A stretch of DNA of 64,000 bases from Hymenobacter nivis (GCF_003149515.1 NZ_CP029145.1:310001-374000), one strand, 5' to 3'; positions 46,167 through 55,000 are shown, counted from the stretch's first letter. Made by a program: numbers and translations. Notes: generated from the sequence alone by a model not told the origin.

Positions 46167-47570
46167 ATGGCTACTCCTGTTACTACTGCTTCTGCGGCTT
46201 CGACGACCGCGGTGCCGGCCCGCTCCTACGCGGGGCCCATGGTGCTCATGACGAGCTTGTTCTTCCTGTTTGGGGCCGTTACCAACTTCAACGACGTGCT
46301 GATGCCTTACCTCAAGGACATCTGCCAGCTCACCGATTTTCAGTCTACGGCCGTGCAGTTCGCCTTCTTCGGGGCCTACTTTCTGATGTCGCTGCCTGCC
46401 GGGTTTGTGCTGAAGAAGCTGGGCTACCAGCGCGGTATCGTGGTGGGCCTGCTCGTGATGGCGGCCGGGGCCCTGTTGTTCGTGCCGGCGGCCAACTCGC
46501 GCACGTTCGGGCTGTTCCTCACGGCGCTGGGAGTGCTGGGCGCGGGCATCACGCTGCTGCAAGTGGCGGCCAACCCCTACGTGAGCGTGCTGGGGCCCGC
46601 GCGCGGCGCGGCGGCCCGGGTGAGCGTGGTGGGGGTGGCCAACAACTTCGGCGGGGCCCTCTCGCCGTTGGTGGGCGGGCTGGTGCTGTTCGGCGGCTCG
46701 GTGGCCCTGAAGGCCAAGCTGGCGGCCCTGCCCCTGGCCGAGCGCCTGGGCCAGGAGGCACAGCTCGTGAAGGGGCCCTACCTGGGGCTGGCGGCGTTTC
46801 TGGTGCTGCTGGCGGGCGTATTTTTCTTCGCCGTGCAGCTGCCCGACATCGAGAGCATTCCTGAAGAAGAGGCCCTGGAGGCGCGGCCCGTAGCCGCCGG
46901 GCGCACGTCGGCCCTCGCTTTTCCGCACCTGGTGCTGGGCATTGGGGCCATTTTTGTGTACGTGGGCGTGGAAGTCGGACTAGGCTCGCTGCTGATTCGC
47001 TACGGCGAAAGCCAGAATATTGCGCAGCTGTCCGGCTTCACCCAGAGCCTGGTGCGCGGCCTGAACGCGGCCACGGGCTGGGCGGGGGCCCTGTTTGGGC
47101 AGGCACCGGCGGCCATTGATACGTCCATCGGCTTCACCAAGGCGGTGGGTGCGGTGCTTGTCTCGTCGTACTGGTTTGGCTCGCTGGTGGGGCGGGTGGT
47201 GGGCATCCCGCTGCTGCTGCGCTTCCCCAACCGGGCGCTGCTGGTAACAGTGTGCGCGGCCGGCGCGGCGCTGGTGGCGGCCAGCATCCTGAGCAGCGGC
47301 GAAACGGCCCTCTGGCTGGTGGTGCTCTGCGGGCTGATGAACGCCATCATGTGGCCAGTGATTTTCCCGCTGGCCATCACCGGGCTGGGGCCCTTCACCA
47401 AGCAGGGCTCGTCGTACCTCATCATGGCCATCGTGGGCGGGGCCCTCATTCCGCCGCTCATGGGTTGGCTGGCCACGCACGGCGGCGGACTGCGGGTGGC
47501 ATTTGTGGTGCCAGCGCTATGCTACGTGTACTTGCTATTCTACGCCCTGCGCGGCTACCGGGTGCGGTAA
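46167..47570 (+). CDS. FucP-like sugar MFS permease
   Basis: A 467-residue protein from ATG 46167 (MATPVTTASA). It has 12 predicted helices and the family marks FLFGAVTNFNDVLMPYLKD, FFGAYFLMSLPAGFVLKKLGY, and GAGITLLQVAANPYVSVLGP. A longer loop in the middle (residues 275-330, with SQNIAQLSGFTQ) sets it apart from the 5.2 kb permease. The start lies 17 bases after the terminator, with TACCTTCC close to the start as a possible -7 box. The imported sugar is unknown. Confidence 0.9.
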   Translation: MATPVTTASAASTTAVPARSYAGPMVLMTSLFFLFGAVTNFNDVLMPYLKDICQLTDFQSTAVQFAFFGAYFLMSLPAGFVLKKLGYQRGIVVGLLVMAAGALLFVPAANSRTFGLFLTALGVLGAGITLLQVAANPYVSVLGPARGAAARVSVVGVANNFGGALSPLVGGLVLFGGSVALKAKLAALPLAERLGQEAQLVKGPYLGLAAFLVLLAGVFFFAVQLPDIESIPEEEALEARPVAAGRTSALAFPHLVLGIGAIFVYVGVEVGLGSLLIRYGESQNIAQLSGFTQSLVRGLNAATGWAGALFGQAPAAIDTSIGFTKAVGAVLVSSYWFGSLVGRVVGIPLLLRFPNRALLVTVCAAGAALVAASILSSGETALWLVVLCGLMNAIMWPVIFPLAITGLGPFTKQGSSYLIMAIVGGALIPPLMGWLATHGGGLRVAFVVPALCYVYLLFYALRGYRVR

Positions 47571-47655
47571 AGTGCAAGAATGGGGCCCCAGGCAGTAGTG
47601 GGTTTGCGGTGGCGCTTGTAGCTTAGCGCTGTCTTTAACCCTACTTCTTTTTATT

Positions 47656-48219
47656 ATGAAACCCCAGCTTATTAAAGTTAAATTGTCCTGCTTTTTTATC
47701 GTTTTACTGGCCTTGGCGCTCGGGGCAGGCAGTTGCAAAAAGCTACTCAACCTACTGCATTTTACCGTTAGCGACGCCAGCAGCTTCACGGTGCCGGCGG
47801 CGGCCACGGCTACGGGCGCGGTAGTGGCGCTGCCGGGCCTCACGGTTTCCTCTACCTCGTCGAGCACCTATACCAACAATAAAACCTCGTCGGACTACGT
47901 GCAGGACGTAACCCTCGACCAGCTGACGCTGACCACCACCAGCCCGGCCACCCAAAATTTCGACTTCCTGAAAAGCGTGAGCATTTCCATCGCCTCCGAT
48001 GCGGCAGGCACCAATAAAACGCTGCTGGCCAAGCTCGATGCCGTGCCCACCGGCCAAACCACCATCATCCTGCAACCGGTCGGCAACAAGCTTGACCTGT
48101 ATCTACGGGGCAACTCCTACACCTTGTTTACGACGGTGACCGTGGCCCAGGTTCTGCGCCAAAACACCACCATCCGCGCCGATACCCGCTTCAACGTGAC
48201 GGCCACCCTGCCCGAGTAG
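47656..48219 (+). CDS. Hypothetical lipoprotein
   Basis: A 187-residue protein with a signal peptide and a lipobox-like GAGSC-K at residues 24-28, so it is probably anchored in a membrane. The rest is Ser/Thr- and Asn-rich with beta propensity (TTSPATQNFDFLKSVSISIASD). Relatives in Bacteroidota are uncharacterised. The gene is 36 bases before MurB. Confidence 0.65.
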   Translation: MKPQLIKVKLSCFFIVLLALALGAGSCKKLLNLLHFTVSDASSFTVPAAATATGAVVALPGLTVSSTSSSTYTNNKTSSDYVQDVTLDQLTLTTTSPATQNFDFLKSVSISIASDAAGTNKTLLAKLDAVPTGQTTIILQPVGNKLDLYLRGNSYTLFTTVTVAQVLRQNTTIRADTRFNVTATLPE

Positions 48220-48240
48220 GGCCCCGGCCGGCCCCGGCGC

Positions 48241-48248
48241 TACCTTTG
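48241..48248 (+). promoter_or_regulatory. Possible -7 box close to the murB start
   Basis: TACCTTTG matches TAnnTTTG and ends 7 bases before the MurB ATG (48256). Transcription starting here would leave a very short or no leader. No matching TTG is seen upstream, so this is tentative. Confidence 0.45.
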
Positions 48249-48255
48249 CCGCCCC

Positions 48256-49296
48256 ATGCCGCACCTCGAAGAAAACGTCTCCCTCCGCCCCTACAATACC
48301 TTCGGCCTCGCCGTGCGGGCTCGCTATTTCGCCCGTTTCGGCAGCGCCGACGAGCTGCGGGCCCTGCTGGCGCTGCCACGGGTGCAGGCCACCGAAAAAC
48401 TCGTTCTGGGCGGCGGCTCCAACCTGCTCTTCACGCAGGATTTTGCCGGCGTGGTGCTGAAAAACGAGATTCGGGGCCTGGAAATCCTTTCCGAAAACGC
48501 CGACGACGCCACCACGGCCCTGGTGCGCGCCGGAGCCGGCGAAAGCTGGCACGGCCTGGTCGAGTACGCCCTGGACCAGCAGTTGGGTGGCCTCGAAAAC
48601 CTCTCGCTCATCCCCGGCACGGTGGGCGCCGCGCCGCTGCAAAACATCGGCGCCTACGGGGCCGAGCTGCGCGATACCTTCGAGCGGCTCGAAGCTGTAG
48701 AGGTGGCCACCGGGGCCCTGCGCACGTTTGGGGCCGCCGAGTGCGGGTTTGGCTACCGCGAAAGCGTGTTCAAGGGCCCGCTCAAAAACCAGTTTGTGGT
48801 CACGGCCGTGGTGCTGCGCCTGCACCGCCAGGCCCGCCCCAACGTGCGGTACGGGGCCATCCAGGATACGCTGGCCGACTTTGGCATCGAGGGCGAGCCC
48901 ACCATGCACGACATCAGCCGCGCCGTGGTGCACATCCGCCGCTCCAAGCTGCCCGACCCGGCCGAAATCGGCAACGCAGGCTCGTTCTTTAAGAACCCCG
49001 AAGTCTCGCAGCGCAAGTTCGACGAGCTGAAAACGCAGCACCCGGCCATCCCTGGCTACCCCGTACCCGGCGGCGTGAAGGTGCCCGCCGGCTGGCTCAT
49101 CGAGCAGGCCGGCTGGAAAGGCCTGCGCCGGGGCCCCGGCGCGGGCACCCACGGCGTGCACGACCGCCAGGCCCTGGTATTGGTGAACCACGGCGAAGCT
49201 ACCGGCCACGAGCTGCGCCTGCTAGCCGAGGAAATTATCCAGTCGGTGCGCGCCCAGTTCGGCATCGAGCTACACCCAGAGGTGAACATTATGTAG
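48256..49296 (+). CDS. murB: UDP-N-acetylenolpyruvoylglucosamine reductase (MurB)
   Basis: A 346-residue FAD protein. It shows LRPYNTFGLAVRARYFARF, the FAD segment VLGGGSNLLFTQDF, GLENLSLIPGTVGAAPLQNIGAYG, the active-site region FGYRESVFKGPLK, and SFFKNPEVS. The C-terminal domain with PAGWLIEQAGWKG is of the MurB type without an extra loop deletion. It reduces UDP-GlcNAc-enolpyruvate to UDP-MurNAc for peptidoglycan. The TAG stop overlaps a large hairpin. Confidence 0.96.
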   Translation: MPHLEENVSLRPYNTFGLAVRARYFARFGSADELRALLALPRVQATEKLVLGGGSNLLFTQDFAGVVLKNEIRGLEILSENADDATTALVRAGAGESWHGLVEYALDQQLGGLENLSLIPGTVGAAPLQNIGAYGAELRDTFERLEAVEVATGALRTFGAAECGFGYRESVFKGPLKNQFVVTAVVLRLHRQARPNVRYGAIQDTLADFGIEGEPTMHDISRAVVHIRRSKLPDPAEIGNAGSFFKNPEVSQRKFDELKTQHPAIPGYPVPGGVKVPAGWLIEQAGWKGLRRGPGAGTHGVHDRQALVLVNHGEATGHELRLLAEEIIQSVRAQFGIELHPEVNIM

Positions 49297-49379
49297 GCTT
49301 GCTTCTGAGTTAAAGAAAAGAACGTCATGCTTCGCTGCGCGCTGCATGACGTTCTTTTTTTTAACTCAGAAGCAAGCCT
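49295..49379. repeat. Long hairpin after murB (GTCATGC family, copy 5), possible bidirectional terminator
   Basis: The left arm starts AGGCTTGCTTCTGAGTTAA and the right arm ends TTAACTCAGAAGCAAGCCT. Inside, GAACGTCATGC pairs with GCATGACGTTC around TTCGCTGCGCGCT. Both arms carry A/T runs (AAAGAAAAG, CTTTTTTTT), so the structure could act as a terminator on both strands. It overlaps the last two bases of the murB stop codon. Confidence 0.85.
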
Positions 49380-49447
49380 TGTAAGTGGCCGGGGCCAAAT
49401 AGCTCCGGCCAACGCCTGGGCCCTGCGCAGTCATTTTTTCAAAACCT

Positions 49448-50293
49448 TTACTTTTGTTCCGCAGGCTCGTGCTTGTTAAGCACGTTGTAAACGTTGGCCA
49501 CCAACAGCACAAAAACGCCGGCCGAAATGCTCAGCAAAACGTTATAAAACTTGGGCGCTGACAGCGACAAGCGCAGAATCACGGTGGCTAGGGCGAAGGA
49601 AGAATACCGGAATAAATGAATGTATAGGTTACTATACCGCAGCGAAATAATGAGAATGAAAATATCGGCAAAAATCAGAATGGTATAGTATAAATTAAAT
49701 AGGCTTTGGAGGTGATTAGCACTGAAAAAGTTGGTTAATCCGTCTCCGGCGAGAAATAAAAATATGATCAGCAGGATGCTCGCAATAAACTTTTTTAGCA
49801 TGACGAAATTAAGCTGCTCCTGCGGGCTGCTCGTAATCTTCACGTGCTTCTGGGCCCGATAGAACAAGCCGGCAATCAGGAAAATGACCACGGCCCCGAG
49901 GGCATCTGCCAACACGGGCAGCAAGTCTAGCAAAGTGGTGGCGTTCCAAACCGTTTCCAGAGGCAAATGCCCCAGCTCCTTGAACGAGTCCCGTAGCAAG
50001 ATCAGCGACACTATCTCAAACTGCTTCCCCACTGAGTCGGCCACCGAATGCGTGAGCGTAAAGACTAAGCTCAATATTTCGGCAACTAATAGCACACTAA
50101 AGGCAAGCTCAATAGCAAAGAAACGGCCGACAACAATGGAGATTAGGTGGTAGTAGGACAGGGCACTGATGGTAATCCCAATTAAAAAAAACAGCACTAC
50201 CAAATTGCTCGTGGCCTTCGAGGCCTGGAGCGAATGCCATTTTGTTTCGGTGTGATCGTAGAGCGAGATCCAGCTTTGTAAGTATCTATCCAT
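49448..50293 (-). CDS. Hypothetical polytopic membrane protein
   Basis: A 281-residue protein with about seven hydrophobic stretches (e.g. LVVLFFLIGITISALSYYHL, FFAIELAFSVLLVAEILSLV, ASILLIIFLFLAG). The ATG at 50293 (MDRYLQSWISLYDHTETKWH) is preferred. GC content is lower than that of neighbours. No family is recognised. It is convergent with murB across the hairpin. Confidence 0.65.
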   Translation of the reverse strand: MDRYLQSWISLYDHTETKWHSLQASKATSNLVVLFFLIGITISALSYYHLISIVVGRFFAIELAFSVLLVAEILSLVFTLTHSVADSVGKQFEIVSLILLRDSFKELGHLPLETVWNATTLLDLLPVLADALGAVVIFLIAGLFYRAQKHVKITSSPQEQLNFVMLKKFIASILLIIFLFLAGDGLTNFFSANHLQSLFNLYYTILIFADIFILIISLRYSNLYIHLFRYSSFALATVILRLSLSAPKFYNVLLSISAGVFVLLVANVYNVLNKHEPAEQK

Positions 50294-50383
50294 AGCGCAA
50301 CCCCGGGGCCCCGGCAATGCCTGGTCCTTCCAGATGGGTGCCAAGGCGGCGATGACCACTACAAGCGTGCGGCGGTCGCTTTG

Positions 50384-52825
50384 TTATTTGAGCACGGCCA
50401 GCGTCACGCCGTCGCCGCCGCGGTCGGCGTGCTCATCGGCCACGCTGGCCACGGCCTTGACGGAGCGGAGGTAGTCGCGCACCACTTGGCGGAGCACGCC
50501 GTTGCCACGGCCGTGCACGAATTTCACTTCCGGCATCCCCAGCATCACGGCGTCGTCCACAAAGCTCATGGTTTTGGTGAGGGCTTCTTCGGCCCGCTCG
50601 CCGCGCAGGTCCAGCGTGGGACTGAAGCCGGCCATGCGGTCGGTGATGTTGATGCCGTTGCCGCTGGGGCCCCCGCCGCTGAGGCGCGAGGTTTTGGCCT
50701 TGGCGGCCTGCTCCCGGTCGCGGATTTCGGCGCGGCCCAGCTTTTCGAGCTGGCTCACCTTCACCAGCGTTTTGAGGCCCCCGAACATCACTTCGGCGGT
50801 TTTGCCCTTCACGCCCACCAGCTCGCCGTAGCCGTCCTGGCCCAGCAGGGCTACTTTGTCGCCGGGTTGGAGGCCGCCGGCGGTGGCCAGCTCGCGGGTG
50901 GCGCGGGCTTTGGGCGGCTCGATATGCAGCTCTTTCCGTACAAAATTATCCAGCTTTTCGCGGGCCAGCTTGTTAATTTCCTTGTCGGCCTGGCCCCGGC
51001 GGATTTCGCCAATCGTGGCCTCAATCTGCTGGTTGGTGTCGCGCAGCAGGGCCTTGGCTTCTTGCTTGGCCGCGCGCAGGGTTTCGAGGCGCGTGTCTTC
51101 GATGTGCTGCTTGAGGTCGGCGTATTCCTGGGCGGCTTTTTTGAGGCGGCGCTCCTGCTTGGCGGCTTCGGCGGTGTGGCGTTCCAGTTCGGTCTTCTCC
51201 TGCTCTAGGCCCTCTAAGAGCTGGTCGTAGCGGATTTTATCCTTGCCCACGAGCTGCGAGGCGCGCTCCACCAGGTCCTTGGGCAAGCCAATTTTGCGGG
51301 CAATTTCGATGGCGAAGCTTGAGCCCGGCTTGCCCACTTCGAGGCGGTACAACGGCTGCAAACGCTCGGGGTCGTAGCGCATGGCCCCGTTCACGAAGCC
51401 CGGCGTGCGCTCGGCAAAGTTCTTGAGGTTGGTGTAGTGCGTGGTAATGACCCCAAACGTGCGCGCCCGGCTGAACTGTTCCAGCACGGCTTCGGCAATG
51501 GCCCCGCCCAGGCTGGGCTCGGTGCCGGTGCCGAATTCGTCAATCAGCACCATGCTTTTCTTACCCGCCAGCAGCAGGAACTGCTTCATGGCCAGCAGGT
51601 GCGAAGAGTAGGTCGAAAGGTCGTTTTCCAGGCTCTGCTCGTCGCCGATATCCAGGAAAATATCCTCGAACACGCCGGCCTCCGATTCGTCGCCGCACGG
51701 GATGAGCAGGCCCAGTTGCAGCATGTACTGCACCAGGCCCACCGTCTTCAACGTTACCGACTTACCGCCGGCGTTGGGCCCCGAAATCACCAGCATCCGC
51801 TGCTCGTAGTTCAGTTCCAAATCGAGCGGTACCACCTCGCGAACTTCGCCGGTTAGGCGCTTGTGCTCGGCGTAAGCCAGCGTGAGCAGTGGGTGGCGCA
51901 CACGCTTCCAGCGCAGCAGCGGCTTAGGGTCGAGGCGGGGCAGTTGGCCATTCAGCTCCACCGCGAGGCGGGCTTTGGCGCGGATGAAATCGAGCAGGCC
52001 CAGGTACTGGTAAGCGCGACGCAAGTCGGGCAGGTGGGGCCGTAGTTGGTCGGTGAGGGCCATCAGAATGCGCACTAGTTCGCGCTGGTAGGCATTTTCG
52101 AGGTCCTTGATGTCGTTGTTCAACTCGAACACGGCGGCCGGCTCGATGTACACCGTTTGGCCCGTGGCCGACTCGTCGTGGATCAGGCCCTTCACCCGGC
52201 GCTTGTGCTCGGCAGTGACCGGCAGTACCAGCCGCCCGCCCCGGATGGTGGGCTCGGCCCCGGCCGGCACCCAGCCCTCGGTGATGGCGTGGCGCAGGAT
52301 GCCCGCCAGCTGGCGGCGCAGCTGGCCCTGGCGCACAATCAGCTCCTGGCGCAGCTGGCGCAGCAGCGGCGAAGCGTCGTCGCGCACCTGGCCCTCGTCG
52401 TCCACCACCTTGTCCAGTGCGGCCATCAGGTTGCGGTCCACTTGCACACCAATGCCCAGCAGACGCAGCGTCGGGTACTGGTCCGCGGGAGCCTGGGTGA
52501 AGAAAACCAGCGCTTGCCGGATGGTGCGCAGGCTCATCTTCACCTCAAAAAACGCGGATACGTCGAGGAAGGCTCCCGGCAGGGCCGCTCGCTTGAAATG
52601 TACCTGCGGGTCGTAGTAGTGCGAGGCCGGAAAATCGGCCCCCGACCGCAGCAGAAAGGCAAACTCGTTGGTTTGTTGCAGCAGTTTCAGGAGCGGTTCG
52701 GCCTTGGTCTGGAACTCCAGCTTGGCCACGTATTGGCGGCCCAGGGCCGATAAGCAGTTGGCTTCGAGCCGCTGGCGCAGCGCGGTAAAGCCAATTTTAG
52801 CTTCGAAATTTTGGGGGAGTAGCAA
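50384..52825 (-). CDS. mutS2: MutS2-type ATPase with Smr domain
   Basis: A protein of about 813 residues if it starts at TTG 52825 (LLLPQNFEAKIGFTALRQRL); an ATG at 52906 is the longest frame, but its extra 27 residues do not fit the family. It has a clamp/core region with VEAH-like TVYIEPAAVFELNNDIKDLE, Walker A GPNAGGKSVTLKT, FLDIGDEQSLENDLSTYSSHL with the Walker B/ABC motif, VLIDEFGTGTEP, and a C-terminal Smr domain (LDLRGERAEEALTKT, FVHGRGNGVLRQVV). MutS2 restrains recombination or helps rescue collided ribosomes. TACCTTCG, a possible -7 box, lies before the TTG start. Confidence 0.93.
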   Translation of the reverse strand: MLLPQNFEAKIGFTALRQRLEANCLSALGRQYVAKLEFQTKAEPLLKLLQQTNEFAFLLRSGADFPASHYYDPQVHFKRAALPGAFLDVSAFFEVKMSLRTIRQALVFFTQAPADQYPTLRLLGIGVQVDRNLMAALDKVVDDEGQVRDDASPLLRQLRQELIVRQGQLRRQLAGILRHAITEGWVPAGAEPTIRGGRLVLPVTAEHKRRVKGLIHDESATGQTVYIEPAAVFELNNDIKDLENAYQRELVRILMALTDQLRPHLPDLRRAYQYLGLLDFIRAKARLAVELNGQLPRLDPKPLLRWKRVRHPLLTLAYAEHKRLTGEVREVVPLDLELNYEQRMLVISGPNAGGKSVTLKTVGLVQYMLQLGLLIPCGDESEAGVFEDIFLDIGDEQSLENDLSTYSSHLLAMKQFLLLAGKKSMVLIDEFGTGTEPSLGGAIAEAVLEQFSRARTFGVITTHYTNLKNFAERTPGFVNGAMRYDPERLQPLYRLEVGKPGSSFAIEIARKIGLPKDLVERASQLVGKDKIRYDQLLEGLEQEKTELERHTAEAAKQERRLKKAAQEYADLKQHIEDTRLETLRAAKQEAKALLRDTNQQIEATIGEIRRGQADKEINKLAREKLDNFVRKELHIEPPKARATRELATAGGLQPGDKVALLGQDGYGELVGVKGKTAEVMFGGLKTLVKVSQLEKLGRAEIRDREQAAKAKTSRLSGGGPSGNGINITDRMAGFSPTLDLRGERAEEALTKTMSFVDDAVMLGMPEVKFVHGRGNGVLRQVVRDYLRSVKAVASVADEHADRGGDGVTLAVLK

Positions 52826-52993
52826 GTAAGCAGGCGTTGGTATATAGCTACGAAGGTAAACCGCGGGGCGGGGCGAAAGATTTCGCGGGGCCAGGCAATG
52901 GTACATCCGGGGGCCCCGCCGGTGTTGCTTGCCCCCGCCCCCGCCGGAGGCCCCAGCGCGCCAACCAGCCGGGCATTACCGGCCTTAATCGGG

Positions 52994-53193
52994 CTATTTT
53001 AGCCAGGTATTAACCTATTTTAGCCAGCAATTTATGTAATTTAGCCATAATTTGAGCTAATTTAGTCAATATGTAGACCTAATCAGCCGATATTTGGATA
53101 TTATTAACCCTTACTATACTTAAATTAGCCGATATTTAATCTAAATCAGCCCATACTCGGGCAATTTTTGCCAGCTATTACCCTATTTTAGCC
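52994..53193 (+). repeat. AT-rich array of ten units at exactly 21-bp spacing
   Basis: A core like TATTTTAGCC, TAATTTAGCC, TAATCAGCC or TAAATTAGCC ends at 53004, 53025, 53046, 53067, 53088, (53109, reads AACC), 53130, 53151, 53172 and 53193. Every step is 21 bases, even where the sequence differs. The fourth core ends GTC and the sixth is weak. No insertion or deletion breaks the spacing. The array is AT-rich inside a GC-rich region. It ends 16 bases before the gene at 53210. The region 52907-53209 has no gene. Confidence 0.9.
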
Positions 53194-53209
53194 TACCAAA
53201 CCTCCCTTT

Positions 53210-53632
53210 ATGTTCGACACTGCCGAAACCCTGGCCACCGCCTTTGCCCGCCGCGTGGCCGAGCGCGATAACCCGCCCCCCGCGCCACCCTTCAGCCAGG
53301 AGCCGGCCGCCGTGCAGGCCCGCCTGGCGGCGTGGCTGCGCACCGCCCACGCCGTGCGCGACCCGCGCGGCCAGCGCTGCCTGGGCCAAATGCTGAGGGC
53401 CCTGATGCAGCACCCCGAGCGCACCACCGCCGAGCTGGCGGCGGCCGGTGGCATCGGGGCGCGGGCCGCCGCCCGCGTGGCTGAGCGCCTGGCCACCCTG
53501 GGCCTCACCGCGTGCGAGTACCGGGGCCGCTACCGCTACCACTGCCTCACCCGCGCCGCCGAAGACGCCCTGCTGCGGGTGGTGGCCGGCCCGCCCGGGG
53601 CCCTACCCCCGGTCAACACCGGCCCCAAATAG
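53210..53632 (+). CDS. Small winged-helix-like DNA-binding protein (hypothetical)
   Basis: A 140-residue protein. The second half looks like a winged-helix: RTTAELAAAGGIGARAAARV as helix-turn-helix (about residues 71-90), followed by a wing-like RGRYRYHCLT. The N-terminal third is Pro/Ala-rich. No family is named with certainty. The 21-bp array just upstream makes self-regulation a natural hypothesis. Its last 30 bases overlap the converging TIGR02757 gene. Confidence 0.6.
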   Translation: MFDTAETLATAFARRVAERDNPPPAPPFSQEPAAVQARLAAWLRTAHAVRDPRGQRCLGQMLRALMQHPERTTAELAAAGGIGARAAARVAERLATLGLTACEYRGRYRYHCLTRAAEDALLRVVAGPPGALPPVNTGPK

Positions 53633-54361
53633 CGCAAAATCGTACTTCACCGGGTCCAGCGGGTCCAACTCGCGCAGGTTCGCGGTGAGTTCTTCGGCGG
53701 CTTCCCAGTCCACGAGCTTGCGGGTGAGCAGGCCCAGGGGGCGGGCCTGGCGCTCCACGTGCAGGTCGATGGGCATGATGAGGTCGGCGGGCGAGAGGCG
53801 GGTCCAGAGGCCAAAATCAACGCCGCGGTCGTCGCGGCGTACCAGCCAGCGCAGGTACATATTCACGCGCTTGCAGGCCGACTTGCGGGCCGGCGTGGCC
53901 ACGTGCTTGCGGGTGCGCGCCGGGGCATCGGGCAGGCTGAAGAAGCGGTGGTGGAAGTTCATCAGCCGCTCGCGCTGGGTGGCGCCGACGAGAAACGCCG
54001 TCTCCAACGTGTCGTGCTGGCCGTACCAATCGCGCAGGAAATGCACGAAATACAGCAAATCAGTGTCGCAGAACGTGCGGTGGCAGAAGCCAAGCAGCTT
54101 TTTCAGGTCCTCGTCCTGGTGCTGGGTAACGAACTGGTAGGGCACGTCGTCCATGCGGCGCAGCAGCTCGTTGCACTTGTTGATGATGGTGGGCCGCTGA
54201 CCCCAGGCCAGTAATGCGGCAAACAAAGCCGAGATTTCCACGTCCTGCCGCTGGGTGAAGCGGTGCGGAATCTGAATCGGGTCGTTTTTAATAAATTCCG
54301 GCCGGTTGTAGCGGTCGTACTGGGCATCAAGCTGGTGCCGCAAGTGGGCCAGGTTTTTCAC
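53603..54361 (-). CDS. TIGR02757 (DUF2400) family protein
   Basis: A 252-residue protein. It has the family features DAQYDRYNRPEFIKNDPIQIPHRF, DVEISALFAALLAWGQRPTIINK, RTFCDTDLLYFVHFLRDWY, and KRVNMYLRWLVRRDDRGVDFGLW with SPADLIMPIDLHVERQAR. The fold is related to the HhH-DNA glycosylase superfamily, so a DNA-linked role is possible, but no activity is known. Confidence 0.92.
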   Translation of the reverse strand: MKNLAHLRHQLDAQYDRYNRPEFIKNDPIQIPHRFTQRQDVEISALFAALLAWGQRPTIINKCNELLRRMDDVPYQFVTQHQDEDLKKLLGFCHRTFCDTDLLYFVHFLRDWYGQHDTLETAFLVGATQRERLMNFHHRFFSLPDAPARTRKHVATPARKSACKRVNMYLRWLVRRDDRGVDFGLWTRLSPADLIMPIDLHVERQARPLGLLTRKLVDWEAAEELTANLRELDPLDPVKYDFALFGAGVDRG

Positions 54362-54445
54362 ATGAGGGGCCCAGCGGGCAGAAGTTGGCGGTGGAAATAA
54401 AGACGACGCGCCGCCCGGGGCCCCGCGCCGTTTTCGGCGGGGGCC

Positions 54446-54991
54446 CTAAACTTTCGCCTGCGGCACGCGGTGCTCGGCCAGCAGGGCAGCTACGTCGGCA
54501 GGCGCCGTCGGGGCCGGCAAGCGGCGCAGGTCGAGGTAGTAGCAGGCGGCCTCGACGGGGTACAGCAGCAGCCAGTCGGGCCGCACCCACGTGGCTTGGC
54601 GTAGGCTGGTCCACGGCACCTCGAACCGCCCCAGTGCGCTCTGGCCGCACAGCGCGGTAGCGGTCAGCTCGTAGTCGATGGGCGTGCGCATAGCCTCGCT
54701 GCCGTTGTAGGTGCGCCGCAGCAGGCGCAGCACCAGCAGCGGCCGCAGCGCGCCGTAGGCCAGCCCCACGGCCAGCAGCACCGGCGACGACCACGCGAAG
54801 GACCCGTCGGGGGCCCGGCCCAGCAGCTGGGCCCCCACGCTGGCGGCCAGCAGCACCAGCGCCACGCCCAGCAGCCAATGGTTGCGCCGGGTGGCGGGTG
54901 CCCGTCGCCACAGCCGGAAGTTCACGGCCACGTACTCGTCGGCCGAAATCAGGACGCCGGGTAATTTCACGAAAAAAGCTTGCTTTATCAC
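54446..54991 (-). CDS. YcxB-like membrane protein
   Basis: A 181-residue protein with two central membrane helices (about residues 39-60 and 69-88) and a C-terminal soluble beta-rich part with LGRFEVPWTSLRQATWVRPDWLLLYP and YYLDLRRL, like YcxB-type proteins with a PH-like domain. Function unknown. It is followed by the LysM protein gene 9 bases upstream on the same strand (order: this gene, then LysM at 55001-55948 transcribed before it). Confidence 0.75.
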   Translation of the reverse strand: MIKQAFFVKLPGVLISADEYVAVNFRLWRRAPATRRNHWLLGVALVLLAASVGAQLLGRAPDGSFAWSSPVLLAVGLAYGALRPLLVLRLLRRTYNGSEAMRTPIDYELTATALCGQSALGRFEVPWTSLRQATWVRPDWLLLYPVEAACYYLDLRRLPAPTAPADVAALLAEHRVPQAKV

Positions 54992-55000
54992 GCCGGGGCC

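Noticed and set aside
52994..53193. CRISPR array
   Set aside because: The units are short and degenerate, with no unique spacers and no cas genes nearby.
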